Below the pieces are notes generated by a model. The model searched no databases. It saw nothing but the letters and a program-made list of their open reading frames with translations, and was not told the origin of the DNA. The position numbers were made by a program, and so were the translations under genes. Below are positions 53,737 to 61,807 of a DNA stretch of 64,000 nt, piece after piece; position 1 is the stretch's first letter; each line of letters starts with the position of its first letter. This stretch comes from Hoyosella sp. YIM 151337 (lineage in GTDB: Bacteria; Actinomycetota; Actinomycetes; Mycobacteriales; Mycobacteriaceae), in contig NZ_JAPEIQ010000006.1 of the NCBI RefSeq assembly GCF_026041215.1, forward strand, positions 264,146-328,145, written 5' to 3'.

Positions 53737-53841
53737 GATGTGAAGGATAGCGATCATCGGCCGAACCGTCCGCGTTCAGCCCATCGATTCTCGGTCGCCG
53801 GGCTCGTTTGAGAACCGAAGTGGCTGGTTGAGCGCCGAAAC

Positions 53842-53890
53842 TGTGGATAAGTCGCAGCGGGCGCCCGAAGATCGGCAATCCTGTGGATAA
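53842..53890. repeat. two direct perfect DnaA boxes
   Basis: TGTGGATAA occurs at 53842-53850 and 53882-53890, exact DnaA-box consensus in the same orientation, 40 bases apart, in the intergenic region before the TOMM-like gene. Confidence 0.6.
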
Positions 53891-53929
53891 CTCACGGGCC
53901 TCCGTGTGAGAACGTGCGAAGCTTGCAGC

Positions 53930-54865
53930 GTGACGCCGAATGTGATGGCTGCCAGTGATCGCCAGTGCCTGCTCCTCGATCGCACCCGCCCGGTGCTCGT
54001 ACGCCCCAGCGGTGACGTGCAGATTGGCTGGAATCCCGAGTCCACGCTGCTTATCACTCCCCCAGAGAGCTGCACAGCCGAGGTTCTTGCACGTTTGCTT
54101 CGCAGCCTCGACGGGTCCCGCACCATCGATGAGGTGGTGCGCCATGGTGAGCGTGACGGGATCACTAAGACCGCACTTATGGCGCTGCTCAGCCAGCTGC
54201 GCGACGCGGGTGCTCTGACGGCCGTGGTCTCCCCGACGGTTCGCAAACCGCCAGACGTCGCACTTGCTGGGCAAGGCCCAATAGCGGACGTGCTGCTGCG
54301 CGCGCTGCCGGAGCTCGGCGTTATCGTGACACAATTCACCACTCCTAATCAGCAGCGCACCCAGCAGCGCGTCGCACGGTTACGCCCGCTGCTGGTTTTG
54401 ATCACCGATACATCACTTGCGAGCCCTGTATTCAGCGACTTCCTCACGCGTGAACGTCTCCCCAGCCTCGCCGTCCGGATACGCGACGGGCGCGGGCTGG
54501 TAGGCCCGCTCGTCCTTCCAGGACTTACGAGTTGCTTGCGATGCGCGGACCTGTATCGAACTGATCGAGATCCAGAGTGGCCGCATCTCGCAGCCCAACT
54601 GGCGGGCAGCGTCCCACACGCACCACCAGCGGCTGTTTATGCAGCAGCGGCGTACACGCTTAGCCAGATTCATACAATTCTCGCGGCGACTCGCCAGTCT
54701 CGTGAAGGCGCGGTACCACCTCATTCGCCGAAGCCGCCGCAGACCCTCGGAACCACCGTGGAGTTCGACGCGAGCGACTTTTCAATCGTCCCACGCGAAT
54801 GGCCGCGGCATCCCTTGTGCGCGTGCTGGGGACAAGCTCCTGACAGCTCGCAACCCGCAGCGTGA
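53930..54865 (+). CDS. TOMM/ocin-ThiF-like (cyclodehydratase partner) protein
   Basis: About 311 residues. The N-terminal ~90 residues (DGSRTIDEVVRHGERDGITKTALMALLSQLRDAGAL) are a winged-helix leader-binding-like domain, and the centre is a degenerate ThiF/E1 Rossmann region (VALAGQGPIADVLLRALPELGV, LVLITDTSLASP). The zinc-type cysteines are in LTSCLRCADLYRTDRDPEWPHLAAQL and HPLCACW, both typical of the ocin-ThiF-like proteins that partner YcaO in azole peptide synthesis. No YcaO or precursor gene lies in the window. The start is uncertain (GTG 53906, GTG 53930 or ATG 53945). Confidence 0.75.
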   Translation: MTPNVMAASDRQCLLLDRTRPVLVRPSGDVQIGWNPESTLLITPPESCTAEVLARLLRSLDGSRTIDEVVRHGERDGITKTALMALLSQLRDAGALTAVVSPTVRKPPDVALAGQGPIADVLLRALPELGVIVTQFTTPNQQRTQQRVARLRPLLVLITDTSLASPVFSDFLTRERLPSLAVRIRDGRGLVGPLVLPGLTSCLRCADLYRTDRDPEWPHLAAQLAGSVPHAPPAAVYAAAAYTLSQIHTILAATRQSREGAVPPHSPKPPQTLGTTVEFDASDFSIVPREWPRHPLCACWGQAPDSSQPAA

Positions 54866-54935
54866 CGGGCCGCCCCTGTTCGACACGACAGAAGGGAAGT
54901 TGGGCAGTATCGCGAAATTCGGTAATGATGTGGGG

Positions 54936-56249
54936 GTGACTGCGATTCCCCGGGGCCGCGCCGCCCGCACTGCGAAACTCGCCAGACTGCCCCTCGGCTA
55001 TGCAGGCCGGGCCGCTGCTGGCCTCGGGCGCAGGATTGCTGGGCAGAGCAGCGAAGAAGTCAGCGCGGAGATGGCGGCCAAGGCCGCCGAGCAGTTGTTC
55101 AACGTCCTCGGCGAACTCAAGGGCGGCGCGATGAAGCTGGGACAAGCTTTGAGCGTCTTCGAAGCTGCCGTCCCTGAGCATCTTTCAGCCCCCTATCGTG
55201 ACGCTCTCACCAAACTGCAGCGTGATGCGCCACCGATGCGTCCGCAGCAGGTGCACAGGGTGCTCGACCAGCAGCTGGGGACATCGTGGCGCGAGCGCAT
55301 CAGTGAATTTAACGACGCTCCAGCGGCGGCAGCGAGCATCGGGCAGGTGCACAAAGCCCGCTGGTCGGACGGGCGGGACGTCGCTGTCAAGATCCAGTAC
55401 CCGGGCGCCGATGAGGCGCTTCGCTCAGATTTGCGCCAGATCGCCCGGCTCGCGCCATTGTTCAAACCGCTCGCACCCGGAACAGACATCCGATCCTTGG
55501 TGGAGGAGCTCACTGAACGCTCAGTCGAGGAACTCGATTATCGCCTTGAAGCGGATAACCAGCGCGCCTTCGCGCGCGCGTTCAACGACAGTCCCTACAT
55601 CCGGATTCCTAAGGTTGTCGCAAGCGCACCGAAGGTGATGGTGACTGAGTGGATCGAGGGGGCGCCGCTGTCGCGAATCATCGCGGGGGGCAGTGCCGTT
55701 CAGCGCAGCCATGCTGCGCAGTTGCTGGCAGAGTTTGCCTTGTCCTCACCCGCGCTGGTGTCGCTGATCCATACCGACGCGCACCCAGGGAACTTCATGA
55801 TCCTCGACGACGGGCGTCTCGGTGTTATCGACTTCGGCGCTGTCGTGCCACTGCCAGGTGGCTTCCCAACCGAGCTCACGAAGATGATCCAGCTTGCTGT
55901 CGCGGAACGCTACGGAGACCTGATCGGGCACATGGCCGAGGCAGGATTCCTTGCGGGTGAGCGCGCACCAGATGTCGATGACCTTGCACAGTTCCTGCAC
56001 CCGCTCCTTGAGCCGCTTCGCACGGACTCATTCACTTTCTCCCGCGAATGGATGCAGGCCGTCGCTGCCCAATACTCTGATTGGCGCGGCAGTGAATTCC
56101 GTACTGCGCGGACATTCACGATGCCTGCGCAGTTCATGATGCTGCACCGGGTTCTGCTCAGCACGGTCGCGGTGCTGTGTCAGCTCGATGCGCACGTTCC
56201 TTTTGGCCAAATCGTGCGGCAATGGGTGCCGGAGGCGGTCATTCAGTGA
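54936..56249 (+). CDS. ABC1/UbiB-family atypical kinase
   Basis: About 437 residues from GTG 54936 (start chosen by the RGRAARTAKLARLPLGYAGRAAAGLGRR opening shared with mycobacterial homologues; an open frame continues upstream within the TOMM-like gene). KxGQ motif LGELKGGAMKLGQALSVFEAAVPEHL, Ala-rich loop AAAASIGQVHKARWSDGRDVAVKIQYPGADEAL, catalytic HTDAHPGNFMI and metal site GVIDFGAVV are complete. The family binds ATP and is linked to lipid or quinone handling. It lies head to tail with the convergent whiB7 (gap 13 bases); the mycobacterial homologue is reported in the whiB7 regulon. Confidence 0.88.
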   Translation: MTAIPRGRAARTAKLARLPLGYAGRAAAGLGRRIAGQSSEEVSAEMAAKAAEQLFNVLGELKGGAMKLGQALSVFEAAVPEHLSAPYRDALTKLQRDAPPMRPQQVHRVLDQQLGTSWRERISEFNDAPAAAASIGQVHKARWSDGRDVAVKIQYPGADEALRSDLRQIARLAPLFKPLAPGTDIRSLVEELTERSVEELDYRLEADNQRAFARAFNDSPYIRIPKVVASAPKVMVTEWIEGAPLSRIIAGGSAVQRSHAAQLLAEFALSSPALVSLIHTDAHPGNFMILDDGRLGVIDFGAVVPLPGGFPTELTKMIQLAVAERYGDLIGHMAEAGFLAGERAPDVDDLAQFLHPLLEPLRTDSFTFSREWMQAVAAQYSDWRGSEFRTARTFTMPAQFMMLHRVLLSTVAVLCQLDAHVPFGQIVRQWVPEAVIQ

Positions 56250-56262
56250 CCGCTTCCGGCAC

Positions 56263-56577
56263 CTATGCGGCCGGGTTCGCCTTTCTCGGACGGCCTCGCG
56301 GCCGTTTCCGGGCGACGACTGTCCCCCGATCGAAAATTTCCCCGCCCCAGACGCCCCACGGCTCCTGACGGTCGAGAGCTAGTTCAAGACAGCGTGCGCG
56401 CACTGGACAATGTGCGCACAGCGACTTTGCATATTCCAGGTCTGCGGGGCTATCTGCGAACCACAGGTCGGGATCGCCCTGTCGGCACGGCAAAGCCCGG
56501 TGCCTGTCGGGCATGGCACGAACTACGGACAGGGAATCGGACGGTTCGACTTGGCTACTTCCAACGTCGATAGTCAC
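56263..56577 (-). CDS. whiB7: WhiB7-type iron-sulfur transcription factor
   Basis: A 104-residue regulator. Four cluster cysteines: one in HRALPCRQGDPDLWF and three in SLCAHCPVRARCLEL. The WhiB turn GVWGGE is followed by a C-terminal AT-hook RPRGRPRK, which is the mark of WhiB7 among WhiB proteins. It binds the sigma-A region 4 and AT-rich DNA upstream of -35 to activate drug-resistance genes. GTG 56577 has GAGGAG seven bases upstream. It lies downstream of uvrD2 with a long leader containing a uORF and hairpin. Confidence 0.95.
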   Translation of the reverse strand: MTIDVGSSQVEPSDSLSVVRAMPDRHRALPCRQGDPDLWFADSPADLEYAKSLCAHCPVRARCLELALDRQEPWGVWGGEIFDRGTVVARKRPRGRPRKANPAA

Positions 56578-56699
56578 GGTGATGCTCCTCGGGCTAGGTA
56601 AAGGTCTGTTTGTGCATTCCTTGACCAGCGGACCGGGGCCTCAGCAGCGAACCAGCGCGAAGTCGACGAAATAATCGTCACGCGCAATGTGATGACCAA

Positions 56700-56730
56700 G
56701 GCCACGGAACCGGCTGGCGGGTCCGTGGCC
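56700..56730 (-). promoter_or_regulatory. attenuator-like hairpin in the whiB7 leader
   Basis: On the minus strand GGCCACGGA pairs perfectly with TCCGTGGCC around 13 bases that can add further CC/GG pairs. It begins 25 bases after the uORF stop and ends 122 bases before whiB7. It is not followed by a U-run, so the terminator type is uncertain; position and context fit the known whiB7 attenuator. Confidence 0.6.
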
Positions 56731-56755
56731 TCGTGTGCGGGAATCCCCTAAGTGA

Positions 56756-56980
56756 CTAAGAAGGGATTCGCTGTGAGACCGTGATGGACCCTGGGGCGAT
56801 CTGGCTGAATAGCTCTCGCTGTGCAGCGAGGGCGGGCGGCGCCGCCTTCGGTACCGTCAGGAAACGGTGACGCAACGTCGCTACGTTGCCCGCAGCTGCG
56901 GAGGAGGCGGGAGCAGCAGCCATAACGGCCCACGCATTGACACCAATGCCGTGGATCGCACCTGCGATTGCGTTGTCCAC
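56756..56980 (-). CDS. whiB7 leader upstream ORF (uORF)
   Basis: A 74-codon leader frame from GTG 56980 to TAG at 56756, preceded by GAGGAGGAGTGAG, an excellent ribosome site, so it is probably translated. The product (DNAIAGAIHGIGVNAWAVMAAAPASSAAAGNVATLRHRFLTVP) resembles no enzyme and is probably a sensor peptide: slowed translation by ribosome-targeting drugs would change leader folding and let transcription reach whiB7. This mechanism is established for mycobacterial whiB7; here it is inferred. Confidence 0.7.
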   Translation of the reverse strand: MDNAIAGAIHGIGVNAWAVMAAAPASSAAAGNVATLRHRFLTVPKAAPPALAAQRELFSQIAPGSITVSQRIPS

Positions 56981-57080
56981 CTCACTCCTCCTCAGTCAGA
57001 TCGGGAAGACACCTTGGGCCTGCCCGAGTAGTGACACGCGGTGAGACAGCAGAGCGTCCCCCGCGCGCCGGGTGTTAACA

Positions 57081-57118
57081 GACTAAACCTGGTCGCACTG
57101 ACCGCACAACCTATTTTC
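57081..57118 (-). promoter_or_regulatory. whiB7 promoter with AT-rich WhiB7 site
   Basis: Reading on the minus strand: AT-rich AGAAAATA (57119-57112), then GG, -35-like TTGTGC (57109-57104), a 17-base spacer, and -10-like TTAGTC (57086-57081). An AT tract directly upstream of -35 is the WhiB7 autoregulatory arrangement. A start near 57074 would give a leader of ~500 nt. It lies just after the uvrD2 stop. Confidence 0.6.
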
Positions 57119-57135
57119 TACCTGCGAAAACGCAA

Positions 57136-59238
57136 TCAGCGTTGCCGGACACTGTCATTGACGACGGTGAGAACGTCAGCGCCGAAACGCTCGAGTTTCG
57201 CAGCGCCGATGCCCGGAATCATGCCGAGAGTCCGATTGTCAGCGGGCTGCCGCGCGGCAATCGCCGTCAGAGTCGCGTCCGTGAAAACCACATACGCGGG
57301 CACGTTGAGTTCGCGTGCCTTCTCGAGCCGCCATGCTCTGAGGCGTTCGAACCGATCTTCACCTGCGCTGTCGAGAGTGTCGCGCGAAGATTTCTGAACT
57401 CCCTTGGCGCCGGTCCCGCCCTTGCTGCGTGCTACGGCGTCAGCCGGGAGCAGCGGAGTAAGAAACCGGGAAGGCTTGCGGGTTTTTCGTCCGCCCTCAC
57501 CGCGCGCCAGCGCCCAGGTCAGCGTCAAATGCTCCCGGGCACGCGTCACACCAACGTAGAAAAGCCGTCGCTCCTCTTCAATGGCACTCTCGGCCCCCGT
57601 CCCGTCACGGTCGCCTAGCGCATGCGAAATCGGCAATGTCCCGTCCGTAAGTCCCGCGAGAAACACCGCGTCCCATTCAAGGCCCTTCGCGGCGTGCAGC
57701 GACGCGAGGGTCACACCGTCAACCACAGGAGGCTGCCGCGACGCGGCGCGTTCGTCCAGTTCACCCGCTAGCTGTCGAAGCGTGAGGCCTTCATGTGTTT
57801 CGGCAAGATCGTCTGCTAGTCGCTCCAGCGCGGCAAGAGATTCCCACCGCTCCCGTGCCTGCTGACCCGCTGGTGGTGATTCAGTGAGGCCAATTGGCGC
57901 AAGCACTGCACGAACAACCTGGCTCAGCATTGCGTCCCCGGGAAGATCGTTACGTTCGGCTGCTGCACGCAGAGCACTCATCGCCTGCTTAATCTCCGAA
58001 CGTGAAAAGAAGCCTTCACCGCCGCGGACCTGGAACGAGATCCCCGCTTCGGTAAGCGCCTCCTCATACACTTCAGATTGCGCATTAATGCGGAAAAGGA
58101 TCGCAATTTCAGAAGCAGGCACACCGCGCTGCAGCAGCTTCTTCACACGACCAGCGATTCCCGCGGCCTCGCTCACTTCGTCATCGAACGAAACGAACTC
58201 CGGGTCGGGACCGCTCGGTCGCTGGCCGATCAAATCGAGCCGCATCCCCGCGATGCGGCCCTTCGCAGCACCGATCACCCGGTTTGCCAGCGTCACCACC
58301 TCGGGCGTCGACCGGTAGTCACGCACCAGCCGCACCACCGTCGCCTCCGGAAAACGTCGCGAAAAATTCAGAAGATACGCAGGTGATGCGCCTGTGAAAG
58401 AATAAATCGTCTGGTTTGCATCCCCCACCACCGTCAGATCGTCACGTGCGCCCAGCCACGTATCGAGCAACCGTTGCTGCAGCGGCGTCACATCCTGGTA
58501 CTCGTCGACAAGAAACGAACGGTAACGATCACGGAACTCCTCGGCGATCACTGCGTTCTCCTCGAGTGCAGCCGCCGTGAAGATCAGCAAATCATCGAAA
58601 TCCAGCAGCATGGTGTCACCCGACACTTTGAGCTGCTCATAGTTCTGATACACGCGAGTGAAGATCTCCGGCGGCGCGGGAGAATCACGCCCCTCCTCGG
58701 CGATCGCCGCAGCATAGTCGTCCGGGGCAATCAAACAAGACTTCGCCCACTCGATCTCCGCTGCGAAATCACGCACGCTATCCGGATCAGTAGACGCCCG
58801 GGCATGCTGAGCCGCTTGCCGGACTGCCGGAAACTTCCGGTCCAGCAACTGCCACGAACTATCGCCAATCACCCGGGGCCAGAAGTATCGCAACTGACGC
58901 AACGCCGCTGCGTGGAATGTGCGCGCCTGCACACTTCCGCACGAAGGATCCGCACCGCCAGCAGCCCCTAGCTCACGAAGCCTGGTCCGCATCTCGCCCG
59001 CGGCGCGCGACGTGAACGTCACCGCAAGCACCTGATTCGCTGCGACGTGCCCACCAGTGACGAGATGCGCGATCCGCCGCGTCACCGTCCGCGTCTTACC
59101 CGTGCCCGCCCCCGCGAGCACACACACCGGACCTCGCGGCGCGACAACTGCGGCACGTTGCTCAGGGTCAAGACCTTCCAGCAGATCAGTAGCGGATGAG
59201 CGCCCCGAAGGCGCGGACCGTCGAGACGTCGCGTGCAT
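57136..59238 (-). CDS. uvrD2: SF1 DNA helicase UvrD2 with HRDC domain
   Basis: About 700 residues. Helicase motifs: Q motif [19 protein letters not shown], Walker [15 protein letters not shown] (Walker [15 protein letters not shown]), [13 protein letters not shown], and [15 protein letters not shown] with YVGVTRARE. The C-terminus ([32 protein letters not shown]...[13 protein letters not shown]) is HRDC. The tetracysteine zinc module that I recall in M. tuberculosis UvrD2 between helicase core and HRDC is absent; no Cys occurs in this span. Start ATG 59238 is uncertain. Probably acts in DNA repair. Confidence 0.92.
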   Translation of the reverse strand: MHATSRRSAPSGRSSATDLLEGLDPEQRAAVVAPRGPVCVLAGAGTGKTRTVTRRIAHLVTGGHVAANQVLAVTFTSRAAGEMRTRLRELGAAGGADPSCGSVQARTFHAAALRQLRYFWPRVIGDSSWQLLDRKFPAVRQAAQHARASTDPDSVRDFAAEIEWAKSCLIAPDDYAAAIAEEGRDSPAPPEIFTRVYQNYEQLKVSGDTMLLDFDDLLIFTAAALEENAVIAEEFRDRYRSFLVDEYQDVTPLQQRLLDTWLGARDDLTVVGDANQTIYSFTGASPAYLLNFSRRFPEATVVRLVRDYRSTPEVVTLANRVIGAAKGRIAGMRLDLIGQRPSGPDPEFVSFDDEVSEAAGIAGRVKKLLQRGVPASEIAILFRINAQSEVYEEALTEAGISFQVRGGEGFFSRSEIKQAMSALRAAAERNDLPGDAMLSQVVRAVLAPIGLTESPPAGQQARERWESLAALERLADDLAETHEGLTLRQLAGELDERAASRQPPVVDGVTLASLHAAKGLEWDAVFLAGLTDGTLPISHALGDRDGTGAESAIEEERRLFYVGVTRAREHLTLTWALARGEGGRKTRKPSRFLTPLLPADAVARSKGGTGAKGVQKSSRDTLDSAGEDRFERLRAWRLEKARELNVPAYVVFTDATLTAIAARQPADNRTLGMIPGIGAAKLERFGADVLTVVNDSVRQR

Positions 59239-59376
59239 GGCCCCCATCATGACAGGCGGCTCTGACAATCAGCGGCGCGACAGCCGTCTCACAGCGAAAA
59301 CCACCGCCGAGTGAAAATCCCCACACCTTACGCTCCACCGGAATGTTCGCGGCGCAACCAATAGTTCACTCTGATC

Positions 59377-59640
59377 GTGGCAGCGAACACAAACACCATC
59401 GAACAGCCCCTCACGATCTACTCGACGACGTGGTGCGGCTACTGCATCCGGCTGAAAAAGCAGCTCGACGCAGCAGGCATCGCCTACAAGGAAGTCGACA
59501 TCGAGGTGAACGCCGACGCCGCGGAATTCGTCGGCCGGGTCAACAACGGAAACCACGTCGTCCCGACGATTGAATTCGCGGACGGACGGACCGCGACCAA
59601 CCCGTCACTCGCCCAGGTCAAGCAAATACTCGGCAGCTAG
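59377..59640 (+). CDS. mrx1: mycoredoxin (glutaredoxin-like)
   Basis: An 87-residue glutaredoxin-fold protein from GTG 59377. STTWCGYCIRLKKQLDAAGI holds the CGYC active site and VVPTIEFADG the cis-proline. It reduces mycothiol mixed disulfides in the cytosol. Divergent from uvrD2 and next to nudC, as in mycobacteria. Confidence 0.92.
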   Translation: MAANTNTIEQPLTIYSTTWCGYCIRLKKQLDAAGIAYKEVDIEVNADAAEFVGRVNNGNHVVPTIEFADGRTATNPSLAQVKQILGS

Positions 59641-59732
59641 CCGAGTCCGCACCCCACTCACCGGTGCCGAGTCCGCACCCCACTCACCGGTGCCGAGTCC
59701 GCACCCCGCTCACCGGTGCCGAGTCCGCACCC
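59641..59732. repeat. 26-bp tandem repeat (3.5 copies)
   Basis: CCGAGTCCGCACCCCACTCA followed by CCGGTG repeats at 59641-59666, 59667-59692 and 59693-59718 (one A to G change), with a partial copy at 59719-59732. Each unit contains the palindrome CACCGGTG. It fills the mrx1-nudC junction and encodes the last residues of NudC. Confidence 0.9.
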
Positions 59733-60642
59733 ATGCAGACAGGATGCCGTGCGCAATCGAGACCGCGCCCGGCGCGGTGAAGCGCCGTTTACCCACGGCC
59801 GGTCCCTGGTTCACTGCGACCGCAGACTCGACCTCTGCCCTGTGGAACCAGCGCGCGTCCTCGATTTCTCCCGGTTCCGGGACGATCGGCGCGGCGGGAT
59901 CGGCTACGGCGTGATAACCGAGCATCAGCGAGCGCGGAAACGGCCACGGCTGGCTCCCCAAATACCGGATTCCCTCCACGGCCACGCCAACCTCCTCAGC
60001 CACCTCACGCAGCACACACGCTTCAGCGGACTCGCCAGCTTCGACGAACCCCGCGAGCAGGGAGTAGCGGCCTTCGGGCCAAGTTGGCTGCCTCGCGAGC
60101 AAAACACGGTCCGCACCATCATGGACAAGGCAAATAACGGCTGGATCGGTGCGCGGGTAGTCTTCGCGGCCGCAACCGTCACACGATCGGGCCCAGCCCG
60201 CGGAGATGGCCTGCGTGCGCGCACCGCACGAGGGGCAGAAGCGCGCCGTGTCATGCCAGTTCAGCACCGCTTGTGCAGTGGTGAACAACCCTGCGTCGCG
60301 AGGTGTCAGCAACGACCCAGCGTCACGTAGCGTTGTGACGGGACCGGGCGGAAGTTCACGGCGCAGCGCCCACACGTGCCCAGTTACCGTCGCGCTGCTG
60401 TCTATCGCGATCAACACGGCTCCGCGCGGCGGCGCGGCACTAATCTCTGCGCCCCGAATGAGTTGCAGCCCCGCTGGCGTACCCGGTGCCTCGTTCGCGC
60501 GGTTCAGCGTGAGCACAGCAGAGTCATGCCAGCCAGTCGCAAGGACCGCGGCATTCGTGCGCAACTCCGCGGCTCGTTCGAGAGCGGAACGAGACAGCGC
60601 AGGCGTAGTCGCCAGTTCGAACGCTTCTAACCCGTTGGCCAC
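59710..60642 (-). CDS. nudC: NADH pyrophosphatase / NAD-cap hydrolase
   Basis: A 310-residue Nudix enzyme that cleaves NADH and removes NAD caps from RNA. The zinc ribbon is FCPSCGARTQ...SCDGCGREDYPR (four Cys), the Nudix box is GFVEAGESAEACVLREVAEEVGV (complete) and the NAD-specific SQPWPFPRS follows. The C-terminal residues VRTRHR are encoded by the 26-bp repeat. The GTG start at 60642 overlaps the K+ channel gene by 16 bases. Confidence 0.94.
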   Translation of the reverse strand: MANGLEAFELATTPALSRSALERAAELRTNAAVLATGWHDSAVLTLNRANEAPGTPAGLQLIRGAEISAAPPRGAVLIAIDSSATVTGHVWALRRELPPGPVTTLRDAGSLLTPRDAGLFTTAQAVLNWHDTARFCPSCGARTQAISAGWARSCDGCGREDYPRTDPAVICLVHDGADRVLLARQPTWPEGRYSLLAGFVEAGESAEACVLREVAEEVGVAVEGIRYLGSQPWPFPRSLMLGYHAVADPAAPIVPEPGEIEDARWFHRAEVESAVAVNQGPAVGKRRFTAPGAVSIAHGILSAWVRTRHR

Positions 60643-61718
60643 TTTGGTTTCTCATCTGGTGCGCGGCGTATATGGAGGAGTCGATCGTTAGCTTCGACCA
60701 TACCGACTGACGGCTGATCTACGCGCGTGAGCTGTCCGCCGCGAACGACAGCGAGCACAATGTCCGTCAGCTGCCGCGGTGATGAGCCGACCTCCTCTGG
60801 ACGCACCGCGCGTTCCGCGATCGCGAATCCAACTTCCGGAGTGAGCAAGTCTTCGATCATTTCGACGACGTTCGGTGTCGTGGTAGCGATACCGAGCAAC
60901 CGTCCCGCCGTCTCCGACGACACAACCACAGAATCCGCACCGGACTGCTTCACAAGGTGGGTGTTTTCCGCTTCGCGGACGGCAGCAACGATCTTCGCCC
61001 GCGGCGCTAGTTCGCGCGCCGTGAGCGTCACGAGGACAGCTGAATCGTCCCTGTTGGTAGCGATAATGATCGCGGCTGCGTGGGGTGCTCCCGCCAGTTT
61101 GAGGACATCAGATTTCGTCGCGGAGCCGTGCACCGTCACCAGACCGCGTGCCTGGGCCGACTCGAGCATCGCGGGGTCAGTGTCGACCACAACGATCTCG
61201 GTGGGCCGCACTCCGTCGCCGAGCATCGCATATACCGCCGTACGGCCTTTCGTTCCATAGCCCACGATGATGGTGTGATTGCGCACCTGTCGCCTCCAGC
61301 GCTGAATCCGCCACGCCTGCCGCGAGGTCTCTGTGAGTACTTCTAGGGTGGTACCGATAAGCAGGATGAAGAACATCACGCGCAGCGGCGTGATGAGAAA
61401 GATGTTCGTCGCCCGGGCAAACGGCGTAAGTGGGGCGATATCGCCATATCCGGTGGTCGAAAGGCTGACGGTCGCGTAATACAGGCAATCTAGATAGGTC
61501 AGTGGCGCGTCGACCGAGTTGGAATAGCCGTCGCGGTCGAAATACACCAGTGCGGATGTCAGCAGCAGCGCAGTAAGTGCCCCGGTCACGCGCCGCACAA
61601 TTGATGCGATGGGACTGCGCTTCAGCTTCGGCATGGTGATGACGCCGACCAAAGCGTATTCCGGCCGCCCAGTTAGTGACTCCGCCGCCTCCCGGCGTAT
61701 CCGGATAAGTCCCCGCAC
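60627..61718 (-). CDS. potassium channel with RCK (TrkA-N/C) domains
   Basis: About 363 residues from GTG 61718 (ATG 61634 is an alternative). Two membrane helices (TGALTALLLTSALVYF and IFLITPLRVMFFILLIGTTL) flank the filter YYATVSLSTTGYGDIAPLTP. The RCK Rossmann domain is NHTIIVGYGTKGRTAVYAML...VVDTDPAMLESAQARGLVTVHGSATKSDVLKLAG; TrkA-C follows. A ligand-gated K+ channel is expected. Upstream of nudC with overlap. Confidence 0.92.
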   Translation of the reverse strand: MRGLIRIRREAAESLTGRPEYALVGVITMPKLKRSPIASIVRRVTGALTALLLTSALVYFDRDGYSNSVDAPLTYLDCLYYATVSLSTTGYGDIAPLTPFARATNIFLITPLRVMFFILLIGTTLEVLTETSRQAWRIQRWRRQVRNHTIIVGYGTKGRTAVYAMLGDGVRPTEIVVVDTDPAMLESAQARGLVTVHGSATKSDVLKLAGAPHAAAIIIATNRDDSAVLVTLTARELAPRAKIVAAVREAENTHLVKQSGADSVVVSSETAGRLLGIATTTPNVVEMIEDLLTPEVGFAIAERAVRPEEVGSSPRQLTDIVLAVVRGGQLTRVDQPSVGMVEANDRLLHIRRAPDEKPKWPTG

Positions 61719-61807
61719 GCGGGGTAGCTTATCGCCCCAGCCGCACTGGCCAGTGCGGACAGCACACAACGACTCCTAGCTGTAATAGCTCGGTAATTGC
61801 GCTGCCC

